A stretch of DNA of 23,027 bases, taken from positions 1 through 23,027 of the IMG/VR virus record IMGVR_UViG_3300033977_000159; one strand, given 5' to 3'. The notes under the pieces are model-generated. The model was not told where the DNA came from, ran no database searches, and saw only the letters and a program-made list of their open reading frames with translations. This stretch comes from a virus. Made by a program: the position numbers and the translations under genes. This document shows, piece by piece, positions 1 through 7,527 of the stretch; the stretch's first letter is position 1; the number at the start of each line of letters is the position of its first letter.

Positions 1-499
1 ATACCGGCCATACGGCCGCCTGGGCGGATGCCCGATTTGCTATTCGGATGGCGCACCATTGCCTAGTCAAATTCGGCAGCCAGGTATAGGCTACAGAATC
101 TAAAAGCATCGTATTCGGGAATCCGAAAAATTCATTTTTAATAACGCCCACATTAGAAGCATTCACAAGAACACCTGTGGGCGTGGCCCTCAATACCGTG
201 GTATGGGTATTGTCGGTGGAGATCATAAAAATCGCCGTGCTGTTTTGGAAATTATAACTGACCGGCACGAGATGCAAATTGCCGGATGTATCAATAGTTA
301 GTTGCCAGCTTGTGGTATTTAGCAACGAATCATTGAGATATAGAGTACGCACCAAATGCTTGGCAATCTGTGTGGGGATCAGGTTGCCGCTATCGTCCGT
401 GGTAATGGACCAATACTGGCCATTGCTATCCACGAAATAAAGCGCCGGGACGGGAACATCATATTCTGCTTGCCAAAAAATGCCGGTGGGCTTAAACAT
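1..499 (-). CDS. Partial hypothetical protein, probably tail-associated
   Basis: An open frame reads from an ATG at 499 off the left edge, giving 166 codons without a stop; its C-terminus is outside the window. It begins MFKPTGIFWQAEYDVPVPAL and is rich in Thr, Asn, Ser and short beta-strand-like stretches (for example GQYWSITTDDSGNLIP), as in beta-rich virion proteins. No domain is recognised. An in-frame TAA upstream and the absence of another start fix the ATG, although the Shine-Dalgarno match is weak. Its place after four tandem paralogous structural genes suggests a tail or fibre-type protein. That role is inferred from position and composition only. Confidence 0.75.
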   Translation of the reverse strand, partial: MFKPTGIFWQAEYDVPVPALYFVDSNGQYWSITTDDSGNLIPTQIAKHLVRTLYLNDSLLNTTSWQLTIDTSGNLHLVPVSYNFQNSTAIFMISTDNTHTTVLRATPTGVLVNASNVGVIKNEFFGFPNTMLLDSVAYTWLPNLTRQWCAIRIANRASAQAAVWPV

Positions 500-589
500 T
501 TCAATTAGGCTTAGGTCTGCCGCTGATTATCTGGAATGGTACGATATATTCGATAATAGTTAATATACAAAATCTGAATGTTAACTAAC

Positions 590-1597
590 TCACCATTGAC
601 CATATGAGTACGGGTTCGCTGGGCCAAGGGGAAGGCCATAGGCACCAGCCCCAGTGATCCCCGCTCCGGGGTACATAACCCAGTTATCAAGCTCGCGGTC
701 ACTCGCCCTCAGCGCCGTATTCAAGCTCTCCAGCCATTCCTGGAACGAAGCCATATGCTCCCTGATTCCATTCGGCAGATTCCTCTGAAGGCCCCGTATA
801 AAACCGGTGCGGAAAAGATAGGAATATTCGTTGGGAACCGGCGCAATGGTCTGCATAACAGAAGACAGCGCTGGCGGCTTCATCTGATAAACCGCATTCA
901 CTTGCCACACAATTCCTGATAATGGAGGCAGGGTTCCAAGCCTGATTCCCACTCCTCGCGGATCGGCCACGGTCCAGGTCACGGTATTGTCTTGTACCGT
1001 GCTTCCGGGAGCAGCATTAGGTCCAGCGTTTGGAATGGTTTGGCCGCTTACCCCGAAGCCGGTTACGAATAAATAATTGCCGGAGGGATCCACTATCTGC
1101 TGAATCGGGCTGGCCGGTGTCTGAGCGGCACCCAGCCCGGTCGGGTAGGCCGTATTGGACTGCCAGGCTCCGAAAGTGCAAAGAGGAATGGGTAGCCAGC
1201 AAGCTCCAAATGGCGTGGTCTGCATGTAAGTCGGGGGAAGATCCCGGTCGGCTTCCATGGGGAACAATGGCTTTGGATATGCGGTGTTGTTGATGTCAAT
1301 TCTCGTGCAGGCTTCCAGCCATCCCATATCCAAGACACTGACATAGTTTGAACGCAAGGCAGTGACCCCGATATAGTCTTGCTGCAAAGACACCGTAAGG
1401 AACGGATTAACGTATTGCCTGTTAAATTTCCAATTGAGCGGCTGGGCGAGAATATGCTGCATGATTTCATTGGCCGTAACAATGGCGGCCGCATTTGCCC
1501 ACCCGGATTCCGGAAGCACCGGAGTCAGTTCCGGTATGGTGCGTGCATAATGAATAAGATCCTGCACGGTAATAGTTGAGTTGCTAAGTAACGCCAT
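590..1597 (-). CDS. Tail/connector-like structural protein, paralogue 4, with inserted binding-type domain
   Basis: This 335-residue protein is the last of four tandem paralogues. It keeps the family N-terminus (VQDLIHYARTIPELTPVLP, a Trp, then an FNR where the others have WNR) and the C-terminal helical part (PVPNEYSYLFRTGF). Between them, at about residues 143-215, lies an inserted segment starting WQSNTAYPTG and ending TVTWTV. That resembles the small Trp-x-x-x-TAY beta modules found in many phage tail and chitin-binding proteins. The start overlaps the previous stop as TAATG and has an AGGGGG ribosome site. Location in the virion is inferred: such arrays lie in the tail module, but no named family is recognised. 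Confidence 0.85.
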   Translation of the reverse strand: MALLSNSTITVQDLIHYARTIPELTPVLPESGWANAAAIVTANEIMQHILAQPLNWKFNRQYVNPFLTVSLQQDYIGVTALRSNYVSVLDMGWLEACTRIDINNTAYPKPLFPMEADRDLPPTYMQTTPFGACWLPIPLCTFGAWQSNTAYPTGLGAAQTPASPIQQIVDPSGNYLFVTGFGVSGQTIPNAGPNAAPGSTVQDNTVTWTVADPRGVGIRLGTLPPLSGIVWQVNAVYQMKPPALSSVMQTIAPVPNEYSYLFRTGFIRGLQRNLPNGIREHMASFQEWLESLNTALRASDRELDNWVMYPGAGITGAGAYGLPLGPANPYSYGQW

Positions 1598-2394
1598 TAT
1601 TGCCCCCTGTTAGGGTTCGCGGGTATGCCTATCTGGAAATTACGCAGCGTGGTCACTCGCTGTATATCGGCCATACTGATTAGCCTTTCGGATTGAAACA
1701 GATTCCTAAAGGAGTCGGCCAGGCCGGTATTCAATCCTATCACCTCTCGTATGAATAAATCCATCGCCACGTCAGCCCTTGGATCGCCCACCATTTCGTA
1801 GCATTTGGCTAAAAATCCTTGCTGCATAATATTAATGCAACGGTCTGGAATGGGATCGAGAGATTGATAAATATTATAAATAATTGGCGGCCCCAATTGA
1901 TAGACGATATCTACATTGTAAGGCTGGTCGGGGGTGGGAAAAACCCTAAAACCAGGACAGTCAATAAGGGCGCTTTGTGGATCTGTAACGGATTCCGTTT
2001 GAAAAGAAATATATATAGGAGGAATTTGGGTGCTATCCAATGATAGAACCGGCCTAATTTCCAGTTCTTGATTAAAGGCCGGTGGTCCAGCCAGGCTTAA
2101 AGTCGCCCGCTCAAGATATCCAAAATAAGGAGAAGTACTTGAATATGGTTCGCATATATAGCCTACGTCTTGAATCCCCACTGTCAGGGTCACAGTATCC
2201 TCAATGCGGTTCCACGGATAACTGAAGGGGGAGCCTAAAATAAAACTCATTAATTGCTGGACAATAGAAACCGCCGGTTCCCTGCCCCATCCCGCAGCAC
2301 TCAATACCGGCGTTAAAGACGTATGTGACCTGGCATACCGCACCAGGTCATCTACAGTATAAGTACTTAATCCATATCCGGCAGTAAGAAACAT
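1597..2394 (-). CDS. Tail/connector-like structural protein, paralogue 3
   Basis: At 265 residues this is close to the minimal form of the four-member family. The N-terminal block reads VDDLVRYARSHTSLTPVLSA, followed by GWGREPAVSI and SYPWNR. A Gln-Asp and an aromatic-Leu-Glu-Arg-Ala segment (YLERATL) follow. The C-terminal block has PIPDR, QGFLAKCYEMVGDPRADVAM and FQSERLISMADIQRVTTLRN. It is most similar to the gene just upstream (2396-3727), which shares GDPRADVAMDLF and FQSERL. The ATG at 2394 has AGGGG six bases upstream and follows the previous stop by one base. A role in the neck or tail is inferred from position and from the mix of a beta-rich centre with a helical C-terminus. Confidence 0.88.
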   Translation of the reverse strand: MFLTAGYGLSTYTVDDLVRYARSHTSLTPVLSAAGWGREPAVSIVQQLMSFILGSPFSYPWNRIEDTVTLTVGIQDVGYICEPYSSTSPYFGYLERATLSLAGPPAFNQELEIRPVLSLDSTQIPPIYISFQTESVTDPQSALIDCPGFRVFPTPDQPYNVDIVYQLGPPIIYNIYQSLDPIPDRCINIMQQGFLAKCYEMVGDPRADVAMDLFIREVIGLNTGLADSFRNLFQSERLISMADIQRVTTLRNFQIGIPANPNRGQ

Positions 2395-2395
2395 A

Positions 2396-3727
2396 TTAGC
2401 CCCTAACCACGGGCGTTTGTAATCCCATGCCCAAATTGCGAAGATTGGAAACTCTCTGAATATCCGACAAGGTTAGCAGGCGCTCAGATTGGAACATATT
2501 TCTTTCCGCATCCGATAGGCATGTTTGTGCGCTAATTAATTGGCGCAAGAAAAGATCCATGGCCACGTCAGCCCTGGGATCCCCGACAATTTCATAGCAT
2601 TGCGCCAAAAATCCTTGATATATAATATGAATATAGCGGTCAGGGACGGGATCGAGCGTAGTGCTTAGATCTGTAATAACTGGAGGTGAGCTTTGAAGCA
2701 GTAAATCTAAAACATAATATTGGTCTGTAGAGGGAAAGAGTCGGAAACTAATTTCTTCCTGTAGGGTTTGTACTTGGAGTACCGCGACCTCGCATCCAGA
2801 TCCTCCCCAGCCAGGACTGGTAGGATAAGTACCAACTGAATATCCGCTTCCGTAAAACGAACCATAGGGCACTGTATTTATAGTGCCAATGCCGGTTCCG
2901 CTTAATGTCAAGACATGGACATATGCCCCGTTATTACCACCAACTATTTTTAGATTAAATGGAGGTGTGGCAGTATATCCAGATCCGCTTACTATGGGAG
3001 TTGGATCTAATGCCAATACGGCTCCCACTGGAAATTCAGAATTTATTGTCTCATTAATGGGACAAATGAAATCGGGTGCATTTTGAGTGGCATCCTGATC
3101 TAAACGATGGCGGATGCTTAATTCTTTATTAAAATTTTGCGGTGCTACTAAGGTGATTTGTACCGTTAATCCGGTGCCTCCGGATTGAGACATGCCAGTT
3201 GGGACTTGATTTCCCAATGAGTATCCGGCTCCGTAAAAACCGGCAGGAGGAGTGGGACCAATGGAAGTAACTGCGCCCCCACTAACTCCCGTAATAATTA
3301 CCTCGGCCGCATTATTCCCAGCCATGATATTTACGGTTGTTCCTATATCCGAAGATGAATATCCACTGCCTCCGGATTGCTGGGCGGGATTAAAGCTTAG
3401 GCTGTATACTTGTCCGGTTAATGTATTCAGTGTGGCTTTTTCAAGAAAATTAAACCATCCTCCGTAATAAGGGAGGGGCAGGGCGAGGCTGATATCTTGG
3501 GTGGCTGGAGGAACTAAAAGCTGTGTTTCATATCGATTCCATGGATAAGCAAAGGGGGGCCCCATAATAATAGCTAGGACCTTATTAAGGATAGAAACGG
3601 CAGGTTCCTGGCCCCATCCAGCGGAACTTATAATAGGATTCAAAGAGGCGTGGGAACGGGCATAACGCACCATGTCATGCCCATCAAAACTTGATATCCC
3701 TATAATATTAGGGTTAAGATAAGACAC
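2396..3727 (-). CDS. Tail/connector-like structural protein, paralogue 2, with Gly-rich repeat insertion
   Basis: A protein of 443 residues from a GTG at 3727; this start is chosen because AGAGGGG lies just upstream and the previous stop is one base away, whereas a TTG at 3745 has neither. N- and C-terminal blocks match the paralogues (MVRYARSHASLNPIIS, GWGQEPAVSI, YPWNR; later PVPDRYIHIIYQGFLAQCYE and GDPRADVAMDLF). The centre (about residues 100-320) is expanded by two related Gly-rich segments built on GSGYS/GAGYS/GSGYT and GGNNGA/AGNNAA motifs, of the kind seen in repetitive phage tail proteins. Inferred to be a virion component carrying surface-exposed decoration domains. Confidence 0.87.
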   Translation of the reverse strand: MSYLNPNIIGISSFDGHDMVRYARSHASLNPIISSAGWGQEPAVSILNKVLAIIMGPPFAYPWNRYETQLLVPPATQDISLALPLPYYGGWFNFLEKATLNTLTGQVYSLSFNPAQQSGGSGYSSSDIGTTVNIMAGNNAAEVIITGVSGGAVTSIGPTPPAGFYGAGYSLGNQVPTGMSQSGGTGLTVQITLVAPQNFNKELSIRHRLDQDATQNAPDFICPINETINSEFPVGAVLALDPTPIVSGSGYTATPPFNLKIVGGNNGAYVHVLTLSGTGIGTINTVPYGSFYGSGYSVGTYPTSPGWGGSGCEVAVLQVQTLQEEISFRLFPSTDQYYVLDLLLQSSPPVITDLSTTLDPVPDRYIHIIYQGFLAQCYEIVGDPRADVAMDLFLRQLISAQTCLSDAERNMFQSERLLTLSDIQRVSNLRNLGMGLQTPVVRG

Positions 3728-3728
3728 T

Positions 3729-4481
3729 TTAACCCCTCTCGGCAATATTATAACGAACAGAAGGTACCGGCTGTTTTTGGTTCAAGCCAGCATTATCGGC
3801 TATCATATGGCGCAATACAATACTGCGCTGTTCATCAGATAGGCCTTCGGCCGCCGAAGCCAATAATTGGAAGAATGTTTGCATGGCCCAAGGGGCTTTT
3901 TCATTGCCGGATTGCTCATAGGCCTTTGCCAAAAATCCGGCGCTGTAAACATAAGACAGATAATCCGGAAGGGGGGCCCATGATTGACCTGCGGGAGATG
4001 TGGTATTAAGGAAGGTCGGGCATGCCATTTGATAGGTTACGATCATTTGATATGAGGCATAGGGCATGGGCAGTACGCGAAAGGTTACACTGCCCGCGTT
4101 ATTATCTTCCTGTACTGAAATAAATGATGGCTCGTCTTCCTCATAATCAACGGCCAATGAATTGCGAATAACCAATTCTTTGGCCGGGCAATCCGCGTCG
4201 CCCCATATCATGGCCCTTTCTATCCACCCAAAATTAGCAATAGCAGTAGGATAGTCCTGAGAGCTTTGTGATATAGCTATGGAGCTGGATTCAGCCCTAT
4301 TCCATCTCCAGGCAAAAGGAGGTCCAAGAATAGTTTGCCTAACCCAGTCTCCTATACTGCACGCGGGTTCGTAAGGAAAAGACGGATTGTCCCCCACGCC
4401 GGTCAGGGGCCTTAATCCGCAAAAACATTGAACATACTCGATGGTCCTGGCCAGAGTATTAGTAGTCCATGATACGGGCAT
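3729..4481 (-). CDS. Tail/connector-like structural protein, paralogue 1
   Basis: This 250-residue protein is the first and most compact copy of the four-member array. Visible family features are an N-terminal helix (LARTIEYVQCFCGLRPLTGV), EPACSIGDWVRQ, ILGPPFAWRWNR, a Gln-Asp then GWIERAM, and a C-terminal PLPDYLSYVYSAGFLAKAYE. It lacks both the Gly-rich and the Trp-type insertions and has diverged from the GDPRADVAM signature. Its ATG has only a weak upstream ribosome site. It follows the 174-residue zinc-motif protein by 15 bases. I do not recognise a named family; a head-to-tail connector or tail-tube-type component is possible. Confidence 0.85.
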   Translation of the reverse strand: MPVSWTTNTLARTIEYVQCFCGLRPLTGVGDNPSFPYEPACSIGDWVRQTILGPPFAWRWNRAESSSIAISQSSQDYPTAIANFGWIERAMIWGDADCPAKELVIRNSLAVDYEEDEPSFISVQEDNNAGSVTFRVLPMPYASYQMIVTYQMACPTFLNTTSPAGQSWAPLPDYLSYVYSAGFLAKAYEQSGNEKAPWAMQTFFQLLASAAEGLSDEQRSIVLRHMIADNAGLNQKQPVPSVRYNIAERG

Positions 4482-4496
4482 TGAATTTTACCAGAT

Positions 4497-5021
4497 TTAT
4501 TTATTTTCTTTATTGGGAGCGCCTATAGCTTGATGAAATTTATTAATAGCGCCCCTAGGATCGGCATACCAGCGTACCGTTTCTCCGGAAGGACGATTGC
4601 CTGATGGCTTCTTTCTCCAGGTAGCATAATCGGGATCACTACTTAGAAAGATCCTGGTACAATTGGTACATATGCCCACAACTTCACCCATGTTCAGGGT
4701 GTGCCAAATAATGGATGTCCTTCCATACACGCTGGGATAATCACTCAGGGAATTAGAGCCCTGAATATGTTCACATCGAGTCTGGTCAGCCAGACGATTG
4801 GCCTCTAATTGCGCATGCTGCTGTTGCATCTGTTCCTGCATGGCTTTAGCATCTTGCGCGGCCTGGGGGGATACCCAGGGTTTGCGAGATTCGAGAATTG
4901 CATTAACCAATTCTCTATTCTGGGCATTAGTCTGAGTGGTGATTTTTTCTACCAATTGGCCCAAGAGTTCAGAAAACTCTTGCGTGGTAAAAGTAACTTG
5001 ATCGGTCTTTGCTTCTGACAT
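4497..5021 (-). CDS. Hypothetical protein with coiled-coil N-terminus and C/H zinc-type motif
   Basis: This protein has 174 residues from the ATG at 5021. That ATG has AAGGAG at ideal spacing, so the longer in-frame version from 5042 is rejected. Residues 10-80 are helical and Gln/Ala rich (MQEQMQQQHAQLEANRLADQ) and probably form a coiled coil. A possible metal site follows: C83-x-H85, then C118-x-x-C121 in GICTNCTRIF. The C-terminus is polar. Function is unknown. A 7-bp hairpin sits directly before its ribosome site, and the same element precedes the scaffold gene, hinting at shared control. The coiled coil and abundant structural neighbours allow a virion or assembly role. Confidence 0.85.
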   Translation of the reverse strand: MSEAKTDQVTFTTQEFSELLGQLVEKITTQTNAQNRELVNAILESRKPWVSPQAAQDAKAMQEQMQQQHAQLEANRLADQTRCEHIQGSNSLSDYPSVYGRTSIIWHTLNMGEVVGICTNCTRIFLSSDPDYATWRKKPSGNRPSGETVRWYADPRGAINKFHQAIGAPNKENK

Positions 5022-5033
5022 AACATTCTCCTT

Positions 5034-5053
5034 GTTTAGCAATCCGGCTAAAC
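5034..5053 (-). promoter_or_regulatory. Hairpin with CGGATT loop directly before a ribosome binding site
   Basis: On the transcribed strand a perfect 7-bp stem (GTTTAGC / GCTAAAC) encloses the hexaloop CGGATT. AAGGAG follows the stem immediately, with the ATG of the 174-residue gene beyond it. The upstream flank carries the preceding gene's stop codon in the context AAGTAAATCAA. The same arrangement with a different stem occurs at 10830-10847. No U tract follows, so it is not a typical intrinsic terminator. Confidence 0.7.
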
Positions 5054-5065
5054 CTGCGGTTTGAT

Positions 5066-5761
5066 TTACTTCCTATTGCGATAATAAAATAGCTTACGCC
5101 TACATTCCTCAGATCCCTCGCCTTCCGGGGGTCCAAAGACATAATTCATTCGTTCTTCTGTTGACAATCCCACTTGAATAAATCTGACCAAGAGGGGCCT
5201 CCATCCTCGAATATTAGCCCTAACAAGAACATCTCTCTCATTGAATTTATAGGTATTAAATTCCGGCTGCCTGCCCATGGGCAAAAATCCAAGATATAGG
5301 GAATCCGATCCATCGCGCTGTAAGCATGGAAAGGCCTTATAAAAAGAAATATTGCCGGGCAGACCATCTACCATAACGATATATTCATTAAAGTGGGGCA
5401 CTACCAGATGAAGCCGATGTATAAATTCTGTATGATGAAGATAATTTCTAAGCCTGCATTCATCGCCCTTCAATTCATCTTGAAATGGCGGTCTTTGATT
5501 TTTGGTAGCCACAAGACTATTGTTAATTTCTTTCAATCTAGAAACATGCTCAGATAATGACAGCCGAGGAACGCGGGCACAAACTTCGCACTGGTTGACC
5601 ACGCCCTCTTTCATACTCAAATCTTTTTTAAACATCGAATATGGATAGACATTCATGCAGCACCAGCATTGTTTCCAGTGACGGCTTGTATTGCTTTGAT
5701 CTAGGATGTCTGCATCTATAGGCGTCCCACCTGATGCTAAAATTTGTTCGGCTATATTCAT
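5066..5761 (-). CDS. Hypothetical protein with two Cys-pair zinc-type motif
   Basis: This protein has 231 residues from the ATG at 5761, which has AGAGGTG upstream; a GTG 18 bases earlier is less likely. Near the N-terminus CWCC and, about 30 residues later, CEVC form a possible four-Cys zinc site. The remainder mixes charged and aromatic residues and ends in a basic tail (RRKLFYYRNRK). No enzyme motif is recognised. The N-terminal zinc site resembles the front end of phage HNH-type proteins, but the catalytic region seen in the gene at 7650-8249 is absent. A six-base hairpin precedes its ribosome site. Confidence 0.85.
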   Translation of the reverse strand: MNIAEQILASGGTPIDADILDQSNTSRHWKQCWCCMNVYPYSMFKKDLSMKEGVVNQCEVCARVPRLSLSEHVSRLKEINNSLVATKNQRPPFQDELKGDECRLRNYLHHTEFIHRLHLVVPHFNEYIVMVDGLPGNISFYKAFPCLQRDGSDSLYLGFLPMGRQPEFNTYKFNERDVLVRANIRGWRPLLVRFIQVGLSTEERMNYVFGPPEGEGSEECRRKLFYYRNRK

Positions 5762-5773
5762 ATTTACACCTCT

Positions 5774-5791
5774 GTTCACTGGTGCGTGAAC
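5774..5791 (-). promoter_or_regulatory. Hairpin with 6-bp stem and 6-base loop before a ribosome binding site
   Basis: The transcribed strand reads GTTCAC, loop GCACCA, GTGAAC, then AGAGGTG. The stem is perfect, and the first base belongs to the stop codon of the phosphatase gene. The architecture (stem, hexaloop, immediate Shine-Dalgarno) matches the CGGATT hairpins at 5034 and 10830, but the loop sequence differs. Confidence 0.5.
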
Positions 5792-6435
5792 TATGTAATG
5801 GCGTCTGCCGCATTTTCTTGAATTCGCGCTAAATCGGGTTTAAATATGGGTTTGGCATGAAAAGATTTGTCTTCGGTATAGTATATTGCCACCACTCCAC
5901 CGGGTTTGACCAGCACTGCATTATGGATTCCCTCGAACATGGTTCCAACTTCATGTATAATGCTGGAATGGGCAACAATAATTACTGGATGCCCGACTTT
6001 AATGGCATATTCCATGGCCTTGCGAATAACCGGAACTACGCGAATTTTGAAATGATTAAATGATTCGCCGCCCTTAATTGGCACATTTGGATTGGCTAGA
6101 TGGGCTGCGATCTCCGCCTTATTTTCTTCTGTTCTCGGCTGGCCGCCCAAATGTCCTACATTAAGCGCTTCTAATTGATCCGTAGTTAGGGGCTTCAGCC
6201 CTATGGCTTCGCCAATTACATTTGCCGTTTCTAGGCTGCGGATTTTATCGGAAGATAATAGAGAGCAAACAATGCCCTTGAGGGGTATGAAAAAATCGGC
6301 TAATTCATGCGCTTGCTGTCTGCCTTTGGCATCTAATTCCGGATTCATGGGACCTCGGTATAAATCCTTGGCATTTAATACCGTTTCCCCATGGCGCACA
6401 ACATATACTAAAATGTTATCTGGATTAATATCCAT
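5791..6435 (-). CDS. Histidine phosphatase family protein (phosphoglycerate-mutase-like)
   Basis: This 214-residue protein has the hallmarks of the two-histidine phosphatase superfamily. They are RHGET at residues 14-18 (H15 the phospho-accepting His), SSDKIRSLETAN at about 61-72 supplying the second Arg (R66), an acidic residue near E89, and VAHSS with the second catalytic His at H156. Length fits a single-domain member. The family hydrolyses or transfers phosphate on sugars, nucleotides, small molecules or phosphoproteins; the substrate cannot be read here. It starts at an ATG with AAGGT upstream and sits among structural and zinc-motif genes, not with the sugar cassette. A role in sugar-phosphate handling is possible but unproven. 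Confidence 0.93.
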   Translation of the reverse strand: MDINPDNILVYVVRHGETVLNAKDLYRGPMNPELDAKGRQQAHELADFFIPLKGIVCSLLSSDKIRSLETANVIGEAIGLKPLTTDQLEALNVGHLGGQPRTEENKAEIAAHLANPNVPIKGGESFNHFKIRVVPVIRKAMEYAIKVGHPVIIVAHSSIIHEVGTMFEGIHNAVLVKPGGVVAIYYTEDKSFHAKPIFKPDLARIQENAADAIT

Positions 6436-6438
6436 AAA

Positions 6439-6783
6439 TTATACCTTGTTTCTGGATTGATCCAGGGAACTTAGATCCTTTTGGATTTCTTCTATTTCAG
6501 AACGAATACGATTTTCTATGGTCTGCTCTTGATCGGCCTTGGCCCTTGCTTGAGCCGCCTCGGACGCCTTTTGCAATGCTACCAACTTGGCATTGTTTAT
6601 AGATTGTAATTGAGTGCTTAATATTTGATCGTTTGCAATTAATTTTTGTGCAGCGACATCTGGGGGATTTTTGCTGGCTCGATTGTTCAATTCTTCTAGT
6701 GCCGCCAGGCTGGCCGATGAATTCACTGATGGATTATGTATGAAATCATATAGCATCGTTGTGGGCAATAATGTGTAGTCCAT
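6439..6783 (-). CDS. Small DYTxLPxTMLYD protein, copy 2, with coiled-coil C-terminus
   Basis: A 114-residue protein whose N-terminus (MDYTLLPTTMLYDFIHNPS) clearly matches that of the 146-residue protein at 7069-7509 (DYTKLPVTMLYDLARND). After the shared region of about 40 residues it is a long charged helix (SEAAQARAKADQEQTIENR), probably a coiled coil. No enzymatic motif is seen. It follows the 88-residue zinc-ribbon gene by nine bases with a TAAGGA ribosome site. The setting suggests a minor structural or assembly protein; function unknown. Confidence 0.85.
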   Translation of the reverse strand: MDYTLLPTTMLYDFIHNPSVNSSASLAALEELNNRASKNPPDVAAQKLIANDQILSTQLQSINNAKLVALQKASEAAQARAKADQEQTIENRIRSEIEEIQKDLSSLDQSRNKV

Positions 6784-6792
6784 AAATTATCC

Positions 6793-7059
6793 TTACGGTT
6801 TGGGTCCGGTTTGCCCAATGGGCTCTGTCTGTGCAACTGCCGCTGCGATTGGCCCAGTAGATCCGGTAGGTTGCGATTTGACTGGAAATTTGCGCGGCAC
6901 TTCTTTTCCGCAGCGCGGGCAGCTTGAGCATGGATAGGTTGGTGTAGAGGTACCGCCCGCTACAGACACATATATTTTTCCTCGCCATCCACAGGCACAG
7001 CGATAAAGTTTACACCAACCGGGCGCTCTTTTGGAAGAGATGGGCTTGGTATTAGCCAT
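6793..7059 (-). CDS. Small zinc-ribbon-like protein with Gly/Pro/Thr-rich tail
   Basis: An 88-residue protein with CACGWRGK, a spacer of about 20 residues, and CSSCPRCGKE. These Cys pairs suggest one zinc ribbon. The C-terminus (GSTGPIAAAVAQTEPIGQTG) is low-complexity and collagen-like in flavour. Start: ATG at 7059 after AAGGTTAAATT, a ribosome-site arrangement shared with neighbours. It lies between two paralogous DYTxLP genes and shares the CxCGW motif with the 52-residue protein at 7528-7686. DNA, RNA or protein binding is plausible for the fold but not shown. Confidence 0.82.
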   Translation of the reverse strand: MANTKPISSKRAPGWCKLYRCACGWRGKIYVSVAGGTSTPTYPCSSCPRCGKEVPRKFPVKSQPTGSTGPIAAAVAQTEPIGQTGPKP

Positions 7060-7068
7060 AATTTAACC

Positions 7069-7509
7069 TTAATGGGCGCTTGCGAAATTACCAGCTTTAT
7101 CTAAGGCAAGTAGGTCGGGATCTGTACCCAGTGATTTAGTGGCAAACTGTGCTGCATAAGCGGCATTAGTTGCGGCAGAAAGTTTAGGATCATTGCCCTG
7201 AATAATTTCTAGGGCAGCGAGTCGATTGACGGTAGACAAGCTTGCATTCTTGGCATCATCCACTAGAAAGGTATAAGTTTTAGCCTCGAATGCAGCGGGC
7301 ACCGATTCCCCGGTAACATTTCCCATTGCATAGTTTACCTTCACAACATCATTGGCATTGGAAAGGGTCTGGGCTGCTGGACTTGTGCCAGCCAGGCTTT
7401 GCAATTGCGCTAAAGCGGCTTTCTGAACTGCCGATGGGGCGGCATCATTGCGGGCCAGGTCATATAACATAGTGACTGGGAGTTTGGTGTAATCTATTGT
7501 TACAGCCAT
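7069..7509 (-). CDS. Small DYTxLPxTMLYD protein, copy 1
   Basis: A 146-residue Ala-rich protein. Residues 6-45 (beginning DYTKLPVTMLYDLARND) are homologous to the N-terminus of the gene at 6439-6783. The rest is different: Ala/Asn/Leu-rich helices such as TVNRLAALEIIQGNDPKLSA, without the long charged coil of the paralogue. No transmembrane segment or catalytic motif is seen. It starts at an ATG with GAGG seven bases upstream. Position between capsid and tail genes suggests a minor virion or assembly protein, by inference only. Confidence 0.86.
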   Translation of the reverse strand: MAVTIDYTKLPVTMLYDLARNDAAPSAVQKAALAQLQSLAGTSPAAQTLSNANDVVKVNYAMGNVTGESVPAAFEAKTYTFLVDDAKNASLSTVNRLAALEIIQGNDPKLSAATNAAYAAQFATKSLGTDPDLLALDKAGNFASAH

Positions 7510-7527
7510 AATTTTACCTCGATTGAT

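Noticed and set aside
511-603. Thirty-codon minus-strand frame (MVNGELVN...) across the gap after the last paralogue
   Set aside because: It has no ribosome site and no recognisable content; overlap with the preceding stop is its only support.
1992-2004. AACGGA/TCCGTT palindrome
   Set aside because: Internal to a structural gene with a one-base centre, no regulatory context.
3847-3861. Perfect CTTCGG/CCGAAG inverted repeat
   Set aside because: It lies deep in a coding region with no U tract or nearby start, so it is probably incidental codon sequence.
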